Shown one piece after another: positions 26,036 to 42,000 of a stretch of 64,000 nt of DNA (positions are counted from its first letter, which is position 1; each line of letters starts with the position of its first letter). The position numbers and the translations under genes are program-made. The DNA lies in NCBI GenBank assembly GCA_029783825.1, contig JAREIK010017847.1:1-64000 (forward strand). Reading direction: 5' to 3'. The notes below the pieces were generated by a model, which saw nothing but the letters and a program-made list of their open reading frames with translations, did no database searches and was not told the DNA's origin. Source of the stretch: Sapria himalayana (taxonomy: Eukaryota > Streptophyta > Magnoliopsida > Malpighiales > Rafflesiaceae).

Positions 26036-26470
26036 GATAAATAAATAAATACATATGCAGATAGGGAGATTGATAGATACCCAAATAGATAGATAGCTAG
26101 ATAGATAGGTAGGTAGATACATTATAAACTGTCACTATATATATAGATATGCTGAAAGATTGATAGTCAGATAAAGAGATAAACACAGATAGATAGATAG
26201 ATAGATAGATATATAGACACATATGCAGAAAGATAGAAAGATATACCGAGATACAGATATGCAAATAAATTGGTATATAGATTTACAAGTAAATAGATAG
26301 AGAAATAGGCATATATGTAGAAAGATAGATAGATATATACATATTGAATGATAGATATATAGACAAATAGACTAATAGATAGATATAATAATTGAAAGAA
26401 AGAAAGATATATATATATATATATCTAGATATACAGATCGACAGATAGACAAATATCTACAAAAACACAT

Positions 26471-26507
<37 letters not shown>

Positions 26508-26874
26508 TATATATATATATATAGAAAGATAGTTAGATAGTCAAATAGACATAAATAGATAAGCATATCGGTAGATAGAGAGATATAATTAGATAAATAT
26601 ATAGATAAATAAATAAATAGATAGATCAATAGATAGATAGATATATAGACATATAGATTGATATATAGAAAGATAGTCAAATAAATAAATAGAGAGAAGA
26701 TAGTTAGATAGACATAAATTGATTGACAGATTGATGGATAGATAGATAGGTAGATTAAAAAATATGTGCATATATAGATATATAGATAAAGAGGTATATA
26801 CATAAATAGATTGATAAATAGATTGATAGATAGATAATTATAAAGATAGATTTATAGAAAAGTAGATAGATTGA

Positions 26875-26914
<40 letters not shown>

Positions 26915-29876
26915 GAGCTATAGAAAGATAGACATATATAGAGAAAGATAGATAGATAGATAGACATATTGATATATAGATAACTAGAAAGATATACAAA
27001 TAAATATATGGATAGGTAGATAGACAAATATATAGATCGATATTTATATATATATATAGAAAGATAGATAATTCGATATATAGATAGATAGATAATTCGA
27101 TATATAGATAGATAGATAGATAGATAGACAGATAAATAGATAGGCATATAGATAGATAGTCAGATATATACATAAACATGTAGAAAGATAAAGAAATAGA
27201 TAGATAGACATATAGATAGATACATAAATAACAGATAGACAAATAGACAAATAGACTGATAGACTAAAATGTAGTTAGATAGTTCTGTAAATAGAAAGAT
27301 AGATTGATAGATTGATTGAGTAAAAGACAATTAGATAGTTAGACAATTTGATAGATAAAGTGATAAATAGATATACATATATATTGATTGACATCTAGAT
27401 AGATAGATAGAAAAATAGATAGATAGATAGATAGAAAAGTAGATAGATAGATAGATAGATAGACAGACATATATATATATAGTTATAAAGATACATAGAT
27501 AGATAGATACATCGATATATAAACAAATAGATAGAAAGAATAATAAACAACTTGATAGAAAGGTAGATAGATAGATAAATAGATAGACAAATAGATAGAT
27601 AAATAGTTAGATAAATATAAAGATAGATAAATAGATAGATAGTTAATTAGATTGATAGAAAGATAGAAAGAAAGAAGATTAATATATTCACAAATTGAAA
27701 AAAAGAAAGTTAGATTTATAGATAGATAGATAGAAATCTAGACATATCGACAGAAAGATAGGATAGAAAGATCGACACAGAAAGACAGTTAGGCAAATTG
27801 ATTAATTGACGTATAGATAGATAGATAGACATATAAATATATGGAATGATACAAAGATTTATAGACTAATAGACTAATAGACAGATAGAGAGAGATACAA
27901 AATAGATAGAAAGATTGAAAGTTTCATAGATAGATAGAGAAATAAATAGACAAATATATTGATAAATAGATAGATAGATAGATAGAAATTCAAATATACA
28001 GTTAGGTAGATAGATAGATAGACATATATATAGATAGAAAAATAGATAGATATATAGATATACATATTGACAAATAGATATATACTCTTTAAATAGTTAT
28101 TCATATAGATAGATAGTTAGTTAGATAATTAGTGAATTATATAGAAAAAAGATATTTAGATAAATAGAATAATAGATTGAAAGATATATAGATAGATAGA
28201 TAGATTTATATACAGAAAGATAGATAGACAAATAAATAGTTTGACCCAAAATGATAGTTTGGCAAATAGATAGATAGACAGATAGATTGATATATAGACA
28301 AATTGATGTAATGATAAAGAGACTTATAGACTGATAGACTAATAGATAGATAGAAAAATTGGAAGATAGATCGATAGATAGATTGATAGATTTATAAATA
28401 AACGGATAGAAAAATAGATATAAAAATAGATAGATATATAGACAGCTAGCTAGAGAAAAAGATAGTTAGATAAATATATAGATAGATAGATAGACAGATA
28501 GATAGACAAACATAGAAAAATAGATAGATAGTTAAATAGTTAGGCACATACTTTAATTGATTAAAAGGCATATATATTGTTTGACTCATTATGATATAGA
28601 CAAATAGAAAGATAGATTGATTGACAAATTAATATGTTGAAATATAAATAGATAAATATAAATATAGATTGGAAAATAGAAAGATAAACATATAGACGTA
28701 AAGATTGGTAGACAATTAGATAGATATATATTTAGATAAACAAATAATATAGAGATACAAATATATAGATAAACAAATAGACAAATATATATTTAGACAA
28801 TTAGATAGATAGACATACAAATAGATAGATAAATATAGAGATGAATAAACACATATATTTATAGACTGATAGACTATTATAAAATATGGAGATAGATAGA
28901 TAGAAGATAGATTGAAAGATTGACAAATTGATAGATAGACAAATAGATAGATTGTTAGATAAATAAGTAGAAAAATTGATAGTTAGATAGATAGATACAC
29001 AGATCGATATATAGATAGATAAATATATAGAAAGAAAGAAAGATAGATAGATAGTCATATAAATAGTTAGTTAGATAGATAGAAAAATAGATAGATAGAT
29101 GTGTGTATATATATATATAGATATATATTTATAGATAGACATTTAGATAAATAGATAGATAGAAAGATATATAGAAGACAAAGACATGAATATACATATA
29201 TATGGATATATAGATAGTTAGATAGATAGTTAGATAGATAGATAGATTGAAATATATGTAGATACACATAAAAGCAAATAGACAGATAAATAATTATACA
29301 TATAGAAAGATAAATAGATAGATAGAAACATAGACACATAGAGTTATAGAGATATAGAGATTGATAGATAGACAAATTGATAGATAGAAAGATAGGCAGA
29401 TAGATAAATAGTTATATAGATAGATAAATATATAGAAAAAAAGATAGATAGATATATTGACAGATAGATAATTTAATAGTTAGATAGATAGACAGATAAA
29501 GAGATAAATATATAGACAGACAGATAGATAGACATATAGACAAATAGATAGATTAGAGAGATAAACATATAGATAGAAAGATAGTAAAATAGTTAGACAA
29601 ATATATAGATAGATAGACATATTGACATATAGATAGATAGATAGATAGACATATATATAGGGATAGAAATTGGTAGATAGATAAATAAATAAATAAATAA
29701 ATAAATTAATACACACACACACACACACATACACACACACACAAATAGATAGATAGACAGAAAGATATATTGATAGATAGGATCATAGATAGATAAACAG
29801 ATCGATAGATAGATAGAAAAATAAAAAGATACACATAATGACATATAAATAGATAACCAAATAACTATATTTATAG

Positions 29877-29950
<74 letters not shown>

Positions 29951-30693
29951 TTAACAAATAGAAAAATAGACAGATATATTAATAGAGAAATTGATAGATT
30001 TATAGATAGATAGATAGACAAAATGATAGATATATAGATAAATAGATAGATAAATAGAAAGATAGATAGGCTAATAAGTAGATAGAAAGATAGAGAGAGA
30101 GAGAGATAGATAGATAGAGATATAGATAGATAGATATATAGATAGATAGATATATAGATAGATTACTATTAATATAGAAAATAGACAAATAGAAGATCGA
30201 GATATAAATATATAGATATATAGTCTAATTTAAAGATACATAAATATTCAAATAGATAGATTGATATGTTGAGAGAAATACATTTTGATATATAGATAAA
30301 TATACACATTAGTAGATAGGAAAATAGACAGATAGAAAAATATATTATTTGAAAGATAGATTGATAGATAGCTAGCTAAATAGTTAGATAGATAGATATA
30401 TATAAAGATAGTCAAATAGACAAATAGATAGATAAAAAGATTGATAAAAAGATAGATAGATAGTTTGATTGATTTATTGACACATAGATAAAAACATAGA
30501 TAGATATATAGATATATAAATAGATAAATAAACACATAGATAGATAGAAAAGTAGACAGATTGATAAATTGATTGATACATAGATAGATAAAAAGAAAAT
30601 TAGATAGTTTGATTGATAGATAGTTGGATAAATAGATTGATAGAAAATTGATAGTTAGATCATTACATAGATAGATAGTTATATTGACATATA
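21611..30693. repeat. GATA satellite, block B2
   Basis: This is the same imperfect GATA/GACA array on the + strand. It includes embedded microsatellites: (TA)n near 23455-23490 and 23620-23662, (GA)n near 26475-26502, and (AC)n at about 29711-29742 and 29879-29927 followed by (AT)n. Recurrent non-tetramer phrases such as 'TTATAGACTGATAGACTA' appear at irregular intervals. No gene is supported. Confidence 0.95.
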
Positions 30694-32191
30694 TGTTAGT
30701 AATAGTGATTTAGGCCTATTGTATGGATATAGTATTTTGGCTATTTGTGTGAATTAATTATTGTGATTATTTATATATTTATTATATATAATATCGTTGA
30801 ATTATATTATTAATTCTTCTAATTGTCCCTATTCGGTTATTGTTATGGGAATAGAAATGAAATAAAATTAGTATAAAGTTTTATTGATATTCATGTAATG
30901 AATATGTGTATGAGATACAAATCAAATTTATATCTATTCATTGAAAACAAATATTTGACATACTCATTTTGAGATTAATACATGGATCAAAGTCATAAGT
31001 TAATCTCTAATAGTTATGTTTTTATATTTTTTGACCTCAGATCGCTATAGTTCTCAACATAAGGAATATTGTGTTTTAATATAATCAAATATTATCTTTA
31101 ATTAGATTTCTATAAAGGTTATACCATAACATAATAAAAATAATGTAGTGTGATATGAATGATTAAGATGGAATTTATTCCTCTTATTATAAGAGAGATA
31201 TCTCTGGGTCCCCTCGATAATTAAGACTGAGAAATGCTTGCCTGTGCTCCACTGAATTGATGGAGATCAATATCATTTGTTTAGCCATTCTAATTGGCTT
31301 TCAAGTAATCAAAGAAAGAATGATATAAGGTTGACTTTGTCCATGCCTTATATTCTATCAAGATATCATGTTACAAAAAAAATGTCATTAGTTATATTAA
31401 GGTTGTCTCGGATCATGAGCTTTTCATTTAACTTGGGTCTTCATAATGTTTTGCTAGAGTCCACTTATGAATTATAGGATCATAATGTGATTTAGGCACA
31501 TGGTTAATATTAATTAAACTTATAGGGTCGAACATTAAGAACGAATAATAATAGTTATGGTTTTTTACTTTCTATAGTAATTCTAAATGATGAGATTATT
31601 TTAAATCACAAATAACAATTATTTATAATTTAAATTTGAATTTAATTTAGAGAAAGTTTAAAATCGTGATTTAAATAAATAAATAATTTTGTTACATTGA
31701 ACTTGAGTTTTAATGAATAAATTCATTTAAAAGGGATTTTTTAAGATTTGAATTTAAGTTGTTATTATTTAAAAGTGTTTTAAATCTATAATTAATTTCA
31801 TTTATGACTAAAATCTTAGCAGACTTGTATATATATATGTGAGACATATTTTATGCAAGCAGTCATCTTATATAAAAGAGAAAGAAACCCTTTCATTTTG
31901 AGAAGATGAAGCTGAACTAGCATTCAACAAGATCGTTCATTATTTGTTCATGTGTAGATACTTGTAGAGGGTGGTTATTTTTCTGAAATGCAGTACTTTT
32001 GGAGATCCGAATAAATAATGACACACACTTTGAAGGCTTGATGAATCGATCTACAAGAGGTATATTTCATTTAACCTTCCTTTGTGTTTATAAGAATCAC
32101 ATGTGATCTTTGGTGGGTTAAGAAATAAAAATTATGGATTCTGTGCATTTATGTTCAAATTAGATTGGATATTCTACCCAAAACCCTAACA
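30694..32191 (+). mobile_element. LTR of a retrotransposon (~1.5 kb)
   Basis: The segment starts TGTTAG and ends CTAACA, the perfect short inverted ends expected of an LTR. It is followed two bases later by a decayed tRNA-Met primer-binding site. It contains a TATA box (TATATAAAAG at 31869) and a polyadenylation-type AATAAA at 32010. The left flank is GATA satellite. No second LTR lies in the window, so this is the 5' LTR of a truncated element. The superfamily is uncertain, Copia-like by the PBS. The open frame at 31277-31477 has no recognised product. Confidence 0.75.
31869..31878 (+). promoter_or_regulatory. Probable LTR TATA box
   Basis: TATATAAAAG lies about 320 bp before the LTR end, with AATAAA 140 bp further on. 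This is the expected U3/R arrangement. The assignment is by motif and position only. Confidence 0.5.
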
Positions 32192-32192
32192 A

Positions 32193-32207
32193 TGATATCA
32201 TAGTAAC
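32193..32207 (+). other. Decayed primer-binding site (tRNA-Met type)
   Basis: TGATATCATAG lies just after the LTR end and corresponds to the plant initiator-tRNA-Met complement TGGTATCAGAGC with about three mismatches. It supports the LTR boundary at 32191 and the + orientation of the element. Confidence 0.55.
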
Positions 32208-32606
32208 TTGTGTTTTCATAACAACTAATAATGCCACAGTTTATTGTATGTATGTGATGTATATGATTCTAGCATGATTTGCAATTTTCAATATATCTAA
32301 TATTATGGGTTGTGTGATCAACATAGTTAATAGGTTTTGTTGGGGTATTTATTGATTGAATCTAAAACCTAAAAGAATTCATTAGTATGATTTAGAATTC
32401 GAATTGGATATTGCCATTAAAGTGTTTAATAGCATGATATATGATTCTAGCTTTGTCTTAATCAGATTAATACATGGACTAAATTCATATGTTAATTTTG
32501 ATTTATCAGTGATTGTTTATGGGGGTGCCAAAATATGGCCAATGTGTAATGAGATTATAGAATATGTCATTTTAATGTGATTTTGATGGATTTCGACTTA
32601 TTTTAA

Positions 32607-32836
32607 ATTTATTGATAAGACTAATAAAAAATTTATTGATGAGATTAATAACAATTTATTGATAAGATTAATGAAAATTTTTAATGAGATTAATACAAAT
32701 TTATTGATAAGATAAATGAAAATTTATTGATGAGATTATTAAAAATTTATTGATAAGATCAATGAACATTTATTGATGAGATCAATGAAAATTTATTGAA
32801 GAGATCAATGAAAATTTATTACTAAAATCAATGGAA
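32607..32836 (+). repeat. 23-bp minisatellite, ten units
   Basis: There are about ten head-to-tail units of the form 'ATTTATTGATGAGATCAATG' plus AAA, with variants alternating 'GATAAGA' and 'GATGAGA'. Total length is 230 bp. Confidence 0.85.
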
Positions 32837-33845
32837 ATTTTATTTTTTTTTCTAGGGTGCTACCCCCTACCCCTTGAGGGCGGCCCCCCTTGACCCAGTC
32901 AACTAACCAGCTAGTGGAACCACCATAACAACTCTACATAACATTATAAATTTAATTTTTTTTAAATATACTATTATTATAATTTATTTTTTTTAATGCA
33001 AATTATTTATGCTATCTAATAACATTATATATTTTGCATGTTTTATTGCTTCACAAATGCAAATTATGGCCTTTTTAACCAAAGTGTTTGGTAGATTATT
33101 ATAATTTTTTGTCAAGGGTTGTAATTATTAAATATGGCTTGCATGCCATTTTTGTTTTATTGTAATTTTTTAATTGTTGTAATAAAACAAGAGAGACAAT
33201 GCAAGCCATTTGAAGTCATGCAATCCAATCATGATGATGGAGTAGCTAGGTGTATATGCGCAAGTTCATGGTCAAATCAACTTCATGGAGCTGCTTATTA
33301 CTACCTAGGATTAATAACTATTGATCTTCATATTGGCTTGTGGAGATCTAACTAGTTTAAGGCCTTTGTATGACATGTTTATTATATGCATGTATGAGAT
33401 GCTATGTATAATGTTACATGAGTAGTTGATACAAGATATATGATAAGATCTATTAATTGAAATTAAAATCCATCAAGATCCCTCACATAAAGTTTAAAGT
33501 TAATATGTCATCTATATTTAAACACTTGTCAGACCTTTTATCACCTTATTGTGGATTTTAGCAAAGTAGAAGTAAAAAGGTGACATTAGTAAGTCAAGAT
33601 TAGTAATGGTACTACCCATATGATTAAAAATGGTTTAACTTTATTACGTTATTAAAATGGTTTTTGTCCTAATGGCATTAGATGGGATTAAAACATGCTG
33701 AGACATATGATGTCAAAATCACATAAATATCTAAGAATTGAGTTATATGTAATTGGTAAGATTTACCAACCAATATAGAATAATTTTAACTGCCATGCCA
33801 AAGATGACTTAAAGTTGAGTAAAATATGGATCGTAGCTCACCGGA

Positions 33846-35354
33846 TATACAATTAGAGAGATGGACAGAGAGACTGACAGATAGATAGATAAATACATAG
33901 ACACATCGACTAATAGAAAGATAGACTAAAAAACAAATAGACACATAAACACAAAGGTTGATAGACTGATATACTAAAAGACATAAATAGACAGAAAGAT
34001 AGATAGTTAGATAAATAGAGAGACATATAGATAGATAAATAGACAAATAGAATGATAGAGATATAGATAGATAGAAATATTGATAGATAGATAGATAGGC
34101 AAAAAGATAGATAGATACACATATAGATAGATACACAGATAGATAGATACACAGATAGATAGATATATAGATAGATAAACAGATAGTTAGATATATATAT
34201 ATAGATAAAAAGATATAAATGTATATATATATATATATATATGTATGTATATATATAGGCAGAGAGGTAAATAGGTAGATAGAAAGACAAATAAATAAAT
34301 AGATAGATTGATAGATAGAAAGATAGATAGGCATATAGGCATATAAATATATAGACATATACATAAATAAAAAATAGATAGATAAACAGATAGATAGATA
34401 TACAGATAGATAGATATATAGATAGATCGATATAAATATAAGTAGATATATAGATTAGCAAATAGATAAATAGATAGAGAGATAGATAGATAATAAAATA
34501 AATAGATAGGTAGATATTAGAAATATAGATAGATTGATAGATTGATTGATAGACAAATAGATAAATAGATAGATAGATAGATAGAAAGATAGACATAAAA
34601 ACATATAGACACATAGATCCAAAGACATATATATAGATAAATAAATAGATAGACATATACACATTTAGACATATAATCAAATAGACAAATTGACAAATAA
34701 ATTGTTAAATAGAAAGAAAGATAGATATATAGATAGACAAATATTTAATATAGTAATAGACAATTAGATAGGTTGATACATAGATAGATAGAAAATCATA
34801 TATATATATATATATGATTAGATAGTTAGACAATTCGATGAATAGACAAATAGATAGATAGATAGACATATAGATAGATTCACAGATTGATAGATTAATA
34901 GATTGAAAGATTGAGATATAGTAAAATAGATAGATAGATATACAGAGACAAAGAGATAGATAGATAGATAGATTGATTGATTGATTGATTGACAGGTAGT
35001 CATTTAAACAAATAGACACATAGATTGATAGATAGATATATAGATAGATATATAAAATGATAATCAGATAGATAGACATATAGACAGAAAGATAGAAAGA
35101 CAAATAGATAGATAATTAGATAGATATATAGACAGAATGATAGATGGATATATTTATATATAGATTAACAGATAGACTGATAGACAAAAAGACACCTAGA
35201 TAGTTAGATAGATAGATAGAATGATAGACAGATAGATAGACACATAGAAATATAAACAAATAGAAAGATAGAGAGATAAATAGTTAAACAGATAGACATA
35301 AAGACAAATAGAAAATTAAACTGATTGAAAGATAAATAGATAGACATATAGATA

Positions 35355-35385
<31 letters not shown>

Positions 35386-38300
35386 TATATATATATATAT
35401 ATATTGATATACATTAGATAGATAAATAGATAGACATATAGATAGATAGATAGATAAACACATAGGCACATAGACTAAAAGACAGACAGAGAAATAGATT
35501 GATAGACACATACACTAATACATTAAAAGATAGATAAAGAGATAGAAAGATATACAGATAGATAGATAGATTAATAAATAGATAGATAGAAAGAGAGCCA
35601 GATAGAAAGATTGATAGACAAATAGATAGATAGATAGATAGATTATTATATAGATAGACAGCTACACTTATAGATAGATAAATAGATAGAAAGATTGACA
35701 AATAGATAGATATGATAGATATAAAGATAGTCAAACACATAGATAAATAGATAAAAAATTAGTCAGATAGATAGTTAGATAGATAGATTGATTGAATGAT
35801 AGAAAAATAAATAGATGGACAAATAAAGAGAATGATAGATAGATAGATAGATTAAGAGATAGAAAGTTAGATTGATATAAAGTTAGAGATATATAATGAC
35901 TAATAGACATATAGACAAATTGATAGATAGTGAGATATACTAATAGACATATATATAGGTAGATAGATATATAGTTAGATAGATAGATAGACAGTTTGAT
36001 AGAAAGATAAATAGATAGATAAATAGATAGATAGATAGATAGATAGGAAAATAGATAGATAAATAGATACACACGATGATAGATATATAGTTAGACAAAT
36101 TGCTAGATATATATATATATAGACAGATGGAAAGATAGATAGATAAATAAATAGATAATAGACAAATAGATAGATAGACAGATAAATATATTGATAGATA
36201 AATAGATAAATAGATTGAAAGATATATAGATAGATAAATAGATAAACAAATAGACAGATAGAAAGATTGATAAATAGACAAATAGACAAATAGATAGACA
36301 TATAGATAGATCGATGTAGATATAAAGATAGACAGAAAGATAGATTATCCAATAGTCATAGTTGTCTAGATAGATTGACAGATAAATAGATAGAGAGATA
36401 TACATATATACCGATTAATAGACTGAGATATCAGTAGATAGATAGATAGATAGATAAACAGATTGACACATAGATATACAAAATGATAGAATGATAGATA
36501 GATTAAAAAATATACAGATAGATAGAGAGAGAGAGATAGACAAGAAGACAAATAGGCAAATAAATAATTAAACAATAAGACAAATAAACAAATAGATAGA
36601 TAAAGAGATAGACAGATAAAAAGATTTATATAAAAATAGTTCTTAGAAAAGATAGAGAAATAGAAAGATATACCGATATACTATTAGATAATAAAAAAGA
36701 TAGATGGGCAAATAGTCAGATAGATAGATAAACATATAGACAAATAGATATGAAGATAGATAGATATATAAATAGATATATAAACATATAGATAGATAGC
36801 CAGATAGCTAGATAGACAAATAAACTAAAAAAAAATATATAGATAGATAGATAGATAGATAGATAGACATACATATAGACAGACATACAGACAGATAGGT
36901 AGATATATAAATAGATAGACAAATAGATAGATTGATGGATAAAAATAAAGATACATAGATAGATTGATAGATTGATAGAGAGTCAGATAGATAGATAGAA
37001 AAATAGATAGATAGACAACTAGATAAATAGACATAGACAATAGATATATGAATAATTTGACATATAATAGATAGATATATAGACAGATAGGTAAATAAAA
37101 AGATAGATATATACAATAATAGATAAACTGAAAGAAAGATAGACAGATAGATAGTTAGTTAGATAGACTGATAGATTGATTGATTAAAAGATTCAGAAAT
37201 AGAAGATAAATAGACAAGAAAAATATACAAAAAGAGATATAGATAGATATGCAGATAAATAAATTGATACATAGAAAGATAGATATAAACACAAATTGAT
37301 TGATAAATAGATATATAGATAGATACACAAATAGAAAAATAGATAGATAAATAGATACATAGTGAAACACATAGAGAGATGAAGAGATAGATAGATAGAT
37401 AGATAGATAGAGATATAAAAAGATTGAGTGATAGAAAAATACTCTTATAGATAGATAAACAAATTGATAGGTAGACATATAGAAAGATAGATGGATATGA
37501 ATATTTATAGATAAATAGATATATAAATAAAAAGATAAATAGATATATTCATAGATAAATATACAAATAGAATAATATACAAATAGCCAGATACATAAAT
37601 ATATTGATAAATACCTAGATAGATAGATAGATAGATATATATATATAATATATATATATATATATGTAGATAGACATATAGAATGATAAAGAGATAGATA
37701 GATAGATATATAAACTAAAAGACAAATAGATACAAAGATAGATAGCTAGATATATAGATATATTGATAGTAAGATATATACATAGATAGATAGATATATA
37801 GAAAAGCAGGCAGATATACAGATAGATTGCTAGATAGATATATTGGAAAAATTATAGATAAACAGACAAATAGAAAGATAGATATACAGATTGACAGATG
37901 AATATATATTTAGATAGATAGATATATTGAAAGATAGATAGATAGAAAGACAATTATATAGTTTGATAGATAGATAGATATATAGATAGAAAGATAGATA
38001 GATAGACATATAGAAAGTTAGATAATTATACAAATAAAAAGATAGATATATAGACAGATTCATAAATAGAAAGATACATAGATATATAGATAGATAGACA
38101 AATAAATTGATAGATAACTAGATAGATAGATAAATAGGCAAATAGATATAGAGAAATATAGATAGATAAATAGGCAAATAGAAAAATAAATTGATAGATA
38201 ACTAGATAGATAGTCAAATAAAAGTATAGATAGACAAATAGACACATAAACAAATTCACATATAGAGTAATAGATAGATAGATATACAGAAGAATAAATA

Positions 38301-38971
38301 GATAAATGGATAGTTTGATTGATAGATAGACATGTAGACACATTAACAATTAGATACATTGCTTGATAAATAGATAGATATATAAACACATAGACATAAC
38401 GATACATAGACTGATAGATCGATTCACATATAGACAAATATATTTATAGACTAATTGGAAAGTAGACAAATAGATAATTAGATAAATAGACACATAGACA
38501 CATAAACACATAGACAGATAGTCAGATAGATAGATAAATAAATAAATAGACATATATTGAAATAGATAGATATATTGATATATTGATAGATAAATAGATA
38601 GATAGATAGATATATTAACAGATAGTCAAATAGATAGATAGATAGATATATTGACAGATAGTCAAATAGATAGATAGATATATAGACATACAGATAGACA
38701 GATAGATAATTAGATAGATAGATAGAAATATAGATAGATACAAAGATAAATATATATATGGAGGGCCAAATAGACAGATTAAAATATAAAGAGATACATA
38801 TATAGACATATAGACATATATATAGATAGACAGATATAGATTGATAAATAGATAGATTCACAAATAGAGAGTTAGAAAGATATACAAATAAATAGATTGA
38901 TAGATAGATAGATAGAAAAATAGATAGATACACCGATAGTCGGATAAGTAAATTGACACATAGACATATAG

Positions 38972-39004
<33 letters not shown>

Positions 39005-42000
39005 AGCAAGTAGACAAATAGACAAATAGACATATGGATAGATGAACACTTAGATAGATTGACGGATAAATAGATAAAAATATTGACAAATATATATATA
39101 TATATATAGATCGATAGATATACAAATAGATAGATAGATAAATAGAAAAGTAGACATATAGATAGATAGATAAAAAGATGCATAGATATACATATAGATT
39201 GATAAACAGATAGATAGATGCATAGAATGATAAATATAAAGATAGACAAATTGACAGATAGCATGATATACTAATAGACAGATATATAGATAGGCATATA
39301 TAGAGATATAAAGATATATAAATAGATAGATAGAAAAATAGATAGATCGATAGATAAATTGATAGAAAGATATATAGATAAATAGATATACAGATAGATA
39401 GATATACAGATATACAAATTGAAATATTGGGAGATATATAGATTGATATATAGGTAGATATATAGATAGATTATTAGACAAATAAATTAAATGGTATATG
39501 GGTAGATTGACTTACAGATAGATAGACATATATATAGATAGATAGACAAATAGATTAATAGAAAAATACTTAGATAGACATATAGATATAAAAACATATA
39601 GTAAGATAAGAATATAGGTTGATATATAGATAGATATATAGATATATCCACAAATAGATAGATAAATATATAGATAGCTAAATTTTTAGATAGATAGATA
39701 AATAGAAACATAGATATGGGGATAGACAAATTAACAAATCATTGATAGTTAAATAGATATACATATTGACAGATTGACATAAAGAAAGAAAGATAAATAG
39801 ATAAACAGATAGATGGATCAATATACAAATAGACAAATAGATCGATAGATAGGGAGATAGAAAGATAGAAAAATAGATAGATAGACCAATAGATATATAT
39901 ACCGATAGATAGATAGATCAATAGACATATACATATAGATAGATTAAATGATAGATAGATAGATAAACAAATAGATTGATTGATTGATAAACATATAGAT
40001 AGATATACAAATTGAAATATAGATAAAAAGATGAATAAATATATAGATAGATATATAGATAGACAGATCAATAGATAAACTGATAGATAGATAGATAGCC
40101 TAATTGACAGAAGTAAAGTGAAATAGTTAGATTGATAGACAAATAGATTGACAGAGAGAAAGACACATCGATTATTAGTAAGTTAGTGAATTAGATAGAT
40201 ATACAGATAGATTATTAGTTAGTTAGTAAATTAGATAGATAGAAATATAGATAGATTTGATAGATTGACATATTGATAGATTGAAAGATAGAAAAAAATA
40301 CATATATAAGTAGATAAATATACAAATATAAAGTTATACATATATACATATAATAGATAGAATGATAGATAAATTGATAGATATACTGATAAAAAGATAG
40401 ACATATAGATAGTTAGACAAATATATATATAGACATAGAGATAGATACATAGACTATTAGATAAATATATAGATAGACAGATTGTTAGATAGGATGATAA
40501 ACAAATAGATAGATAGACAGATAAACAGATACATAGATAGATATATAAACATTTGGACATATAGATAAAAGATATATGGATAACCATATAGATAGATAGA
40601 TAGACATATAGACAAATAGATAAACATACAAATAAATAGATATACATATTGATAGATGGATATATATATATATATAATTTATAGATTTATGGATAGATAG
40701 ATCAATAGAAAAACATTTAAATAGTTAGACAAATTGAAAAATAGATAGTAACAAAGATTGTTATATAGACATAAAGTCATATAAAGAAATATATAGCTAG
40801 ATAGATAGATAGGCATATAAATATATAGACCGATAAATAGATAACAGATAGACATATATACAGATGGATAGATATATAGATAGATAGAAACTAAAATATA
40901 TAGACAGATAGACTTATAGACAATTAGAACTATTAATAGATAGATTCATACACATTTAGACTGATAAACTCAAAGGTAGATAGAGATATAGAGACATAAC
41001 CAAATATACAAATATATGGATAGATAGATAGAAAGTTAGAAAGATAGATAGAAATTAAAATAGATTGACATGTTGACAGATAGAATGATAAATAGATAGA
41101 TTGATCGATAGAAAGATATATAGATTGATAGACAGATAAACTTATATTTATATAGAAAAATAGATAGAAAGACACTTAAAACATGTATATAGATAGTCAG
41201 ATAAATGGACTAATAGACTGATAGAAAAATAGATAGTTCTATAGTTAGATAGATATATAGATAGACAAATAGATAGAATTTATATATAAAAAGATACACA
41301 AATAGTTAGATAGATTGAGAGAAAAATAAATAGATATATAGATAAACAGATAAATAAATAGGAAAATAGATAGATAGATAGATAGATAGATAGAAATAAT
41401 GATCAATAAATAGATAGTTAGGAAAATATATCGATAGAAAGAATGATATATAAATAGATACATAGATAGAACAATATAATGATAGATACTTAAATAAAAA
41501 GATAGATTTGACTTATAAACTGATAGACTAATAGACTAATACATATTTAGATAATTATACAGATAAACAGATATTTGGATACACAAATAGATAGTTAGAC
41601 ATACAGATAAATAGATAGATAGATATATAGACAGATAGATTGATTTATTAACATATAGAATTATAAACTAATAAATAAAAGATATATAGTTAGATAGATA
41701 GATAAATCAAAAGATAGATAGTTACATAGATAGATAGATTGACACATAAACAAATATACAAATAGATAAATAGATAGATAAACATATATATATATAGCTA
41801 GATAGATAGACATATAGATAGATAGATAGATAGATAGATCAACATATAGATAGATAGACAGATAGATAGTTAGTTAGATAGTTAAATAGATAATAGATAC
41901 ATAGTCATATTGATATATTGATAGGTAGATAGATAAATAGCCATTTGAAAGATAGGTAAATATATACATTGATATATAGATATATACATATATAAATATA

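Larger units (their letters stand above)
32192..33845 (+). mobile_element. Truncated internal region of the LTR retrotransposon
   Basis: This non-satellite DNA follows the primer-binding site. No gag or pol domain is recognisable. It contains a 23-bp minisatellite (32607-32836), then a GC-rich phrase (about 32861-32900), then an unassigned stretch with a short open frame at 33134-33355. It stops abruptly against GATA satellite near 33845, with no 3' LTR. Confidence 0.55.

Noticed and set aside
30694..33845. Complete LTR retrotransposon
   Set aside because: No second LTR and no gag-pol domains were found before the satellite resumes.
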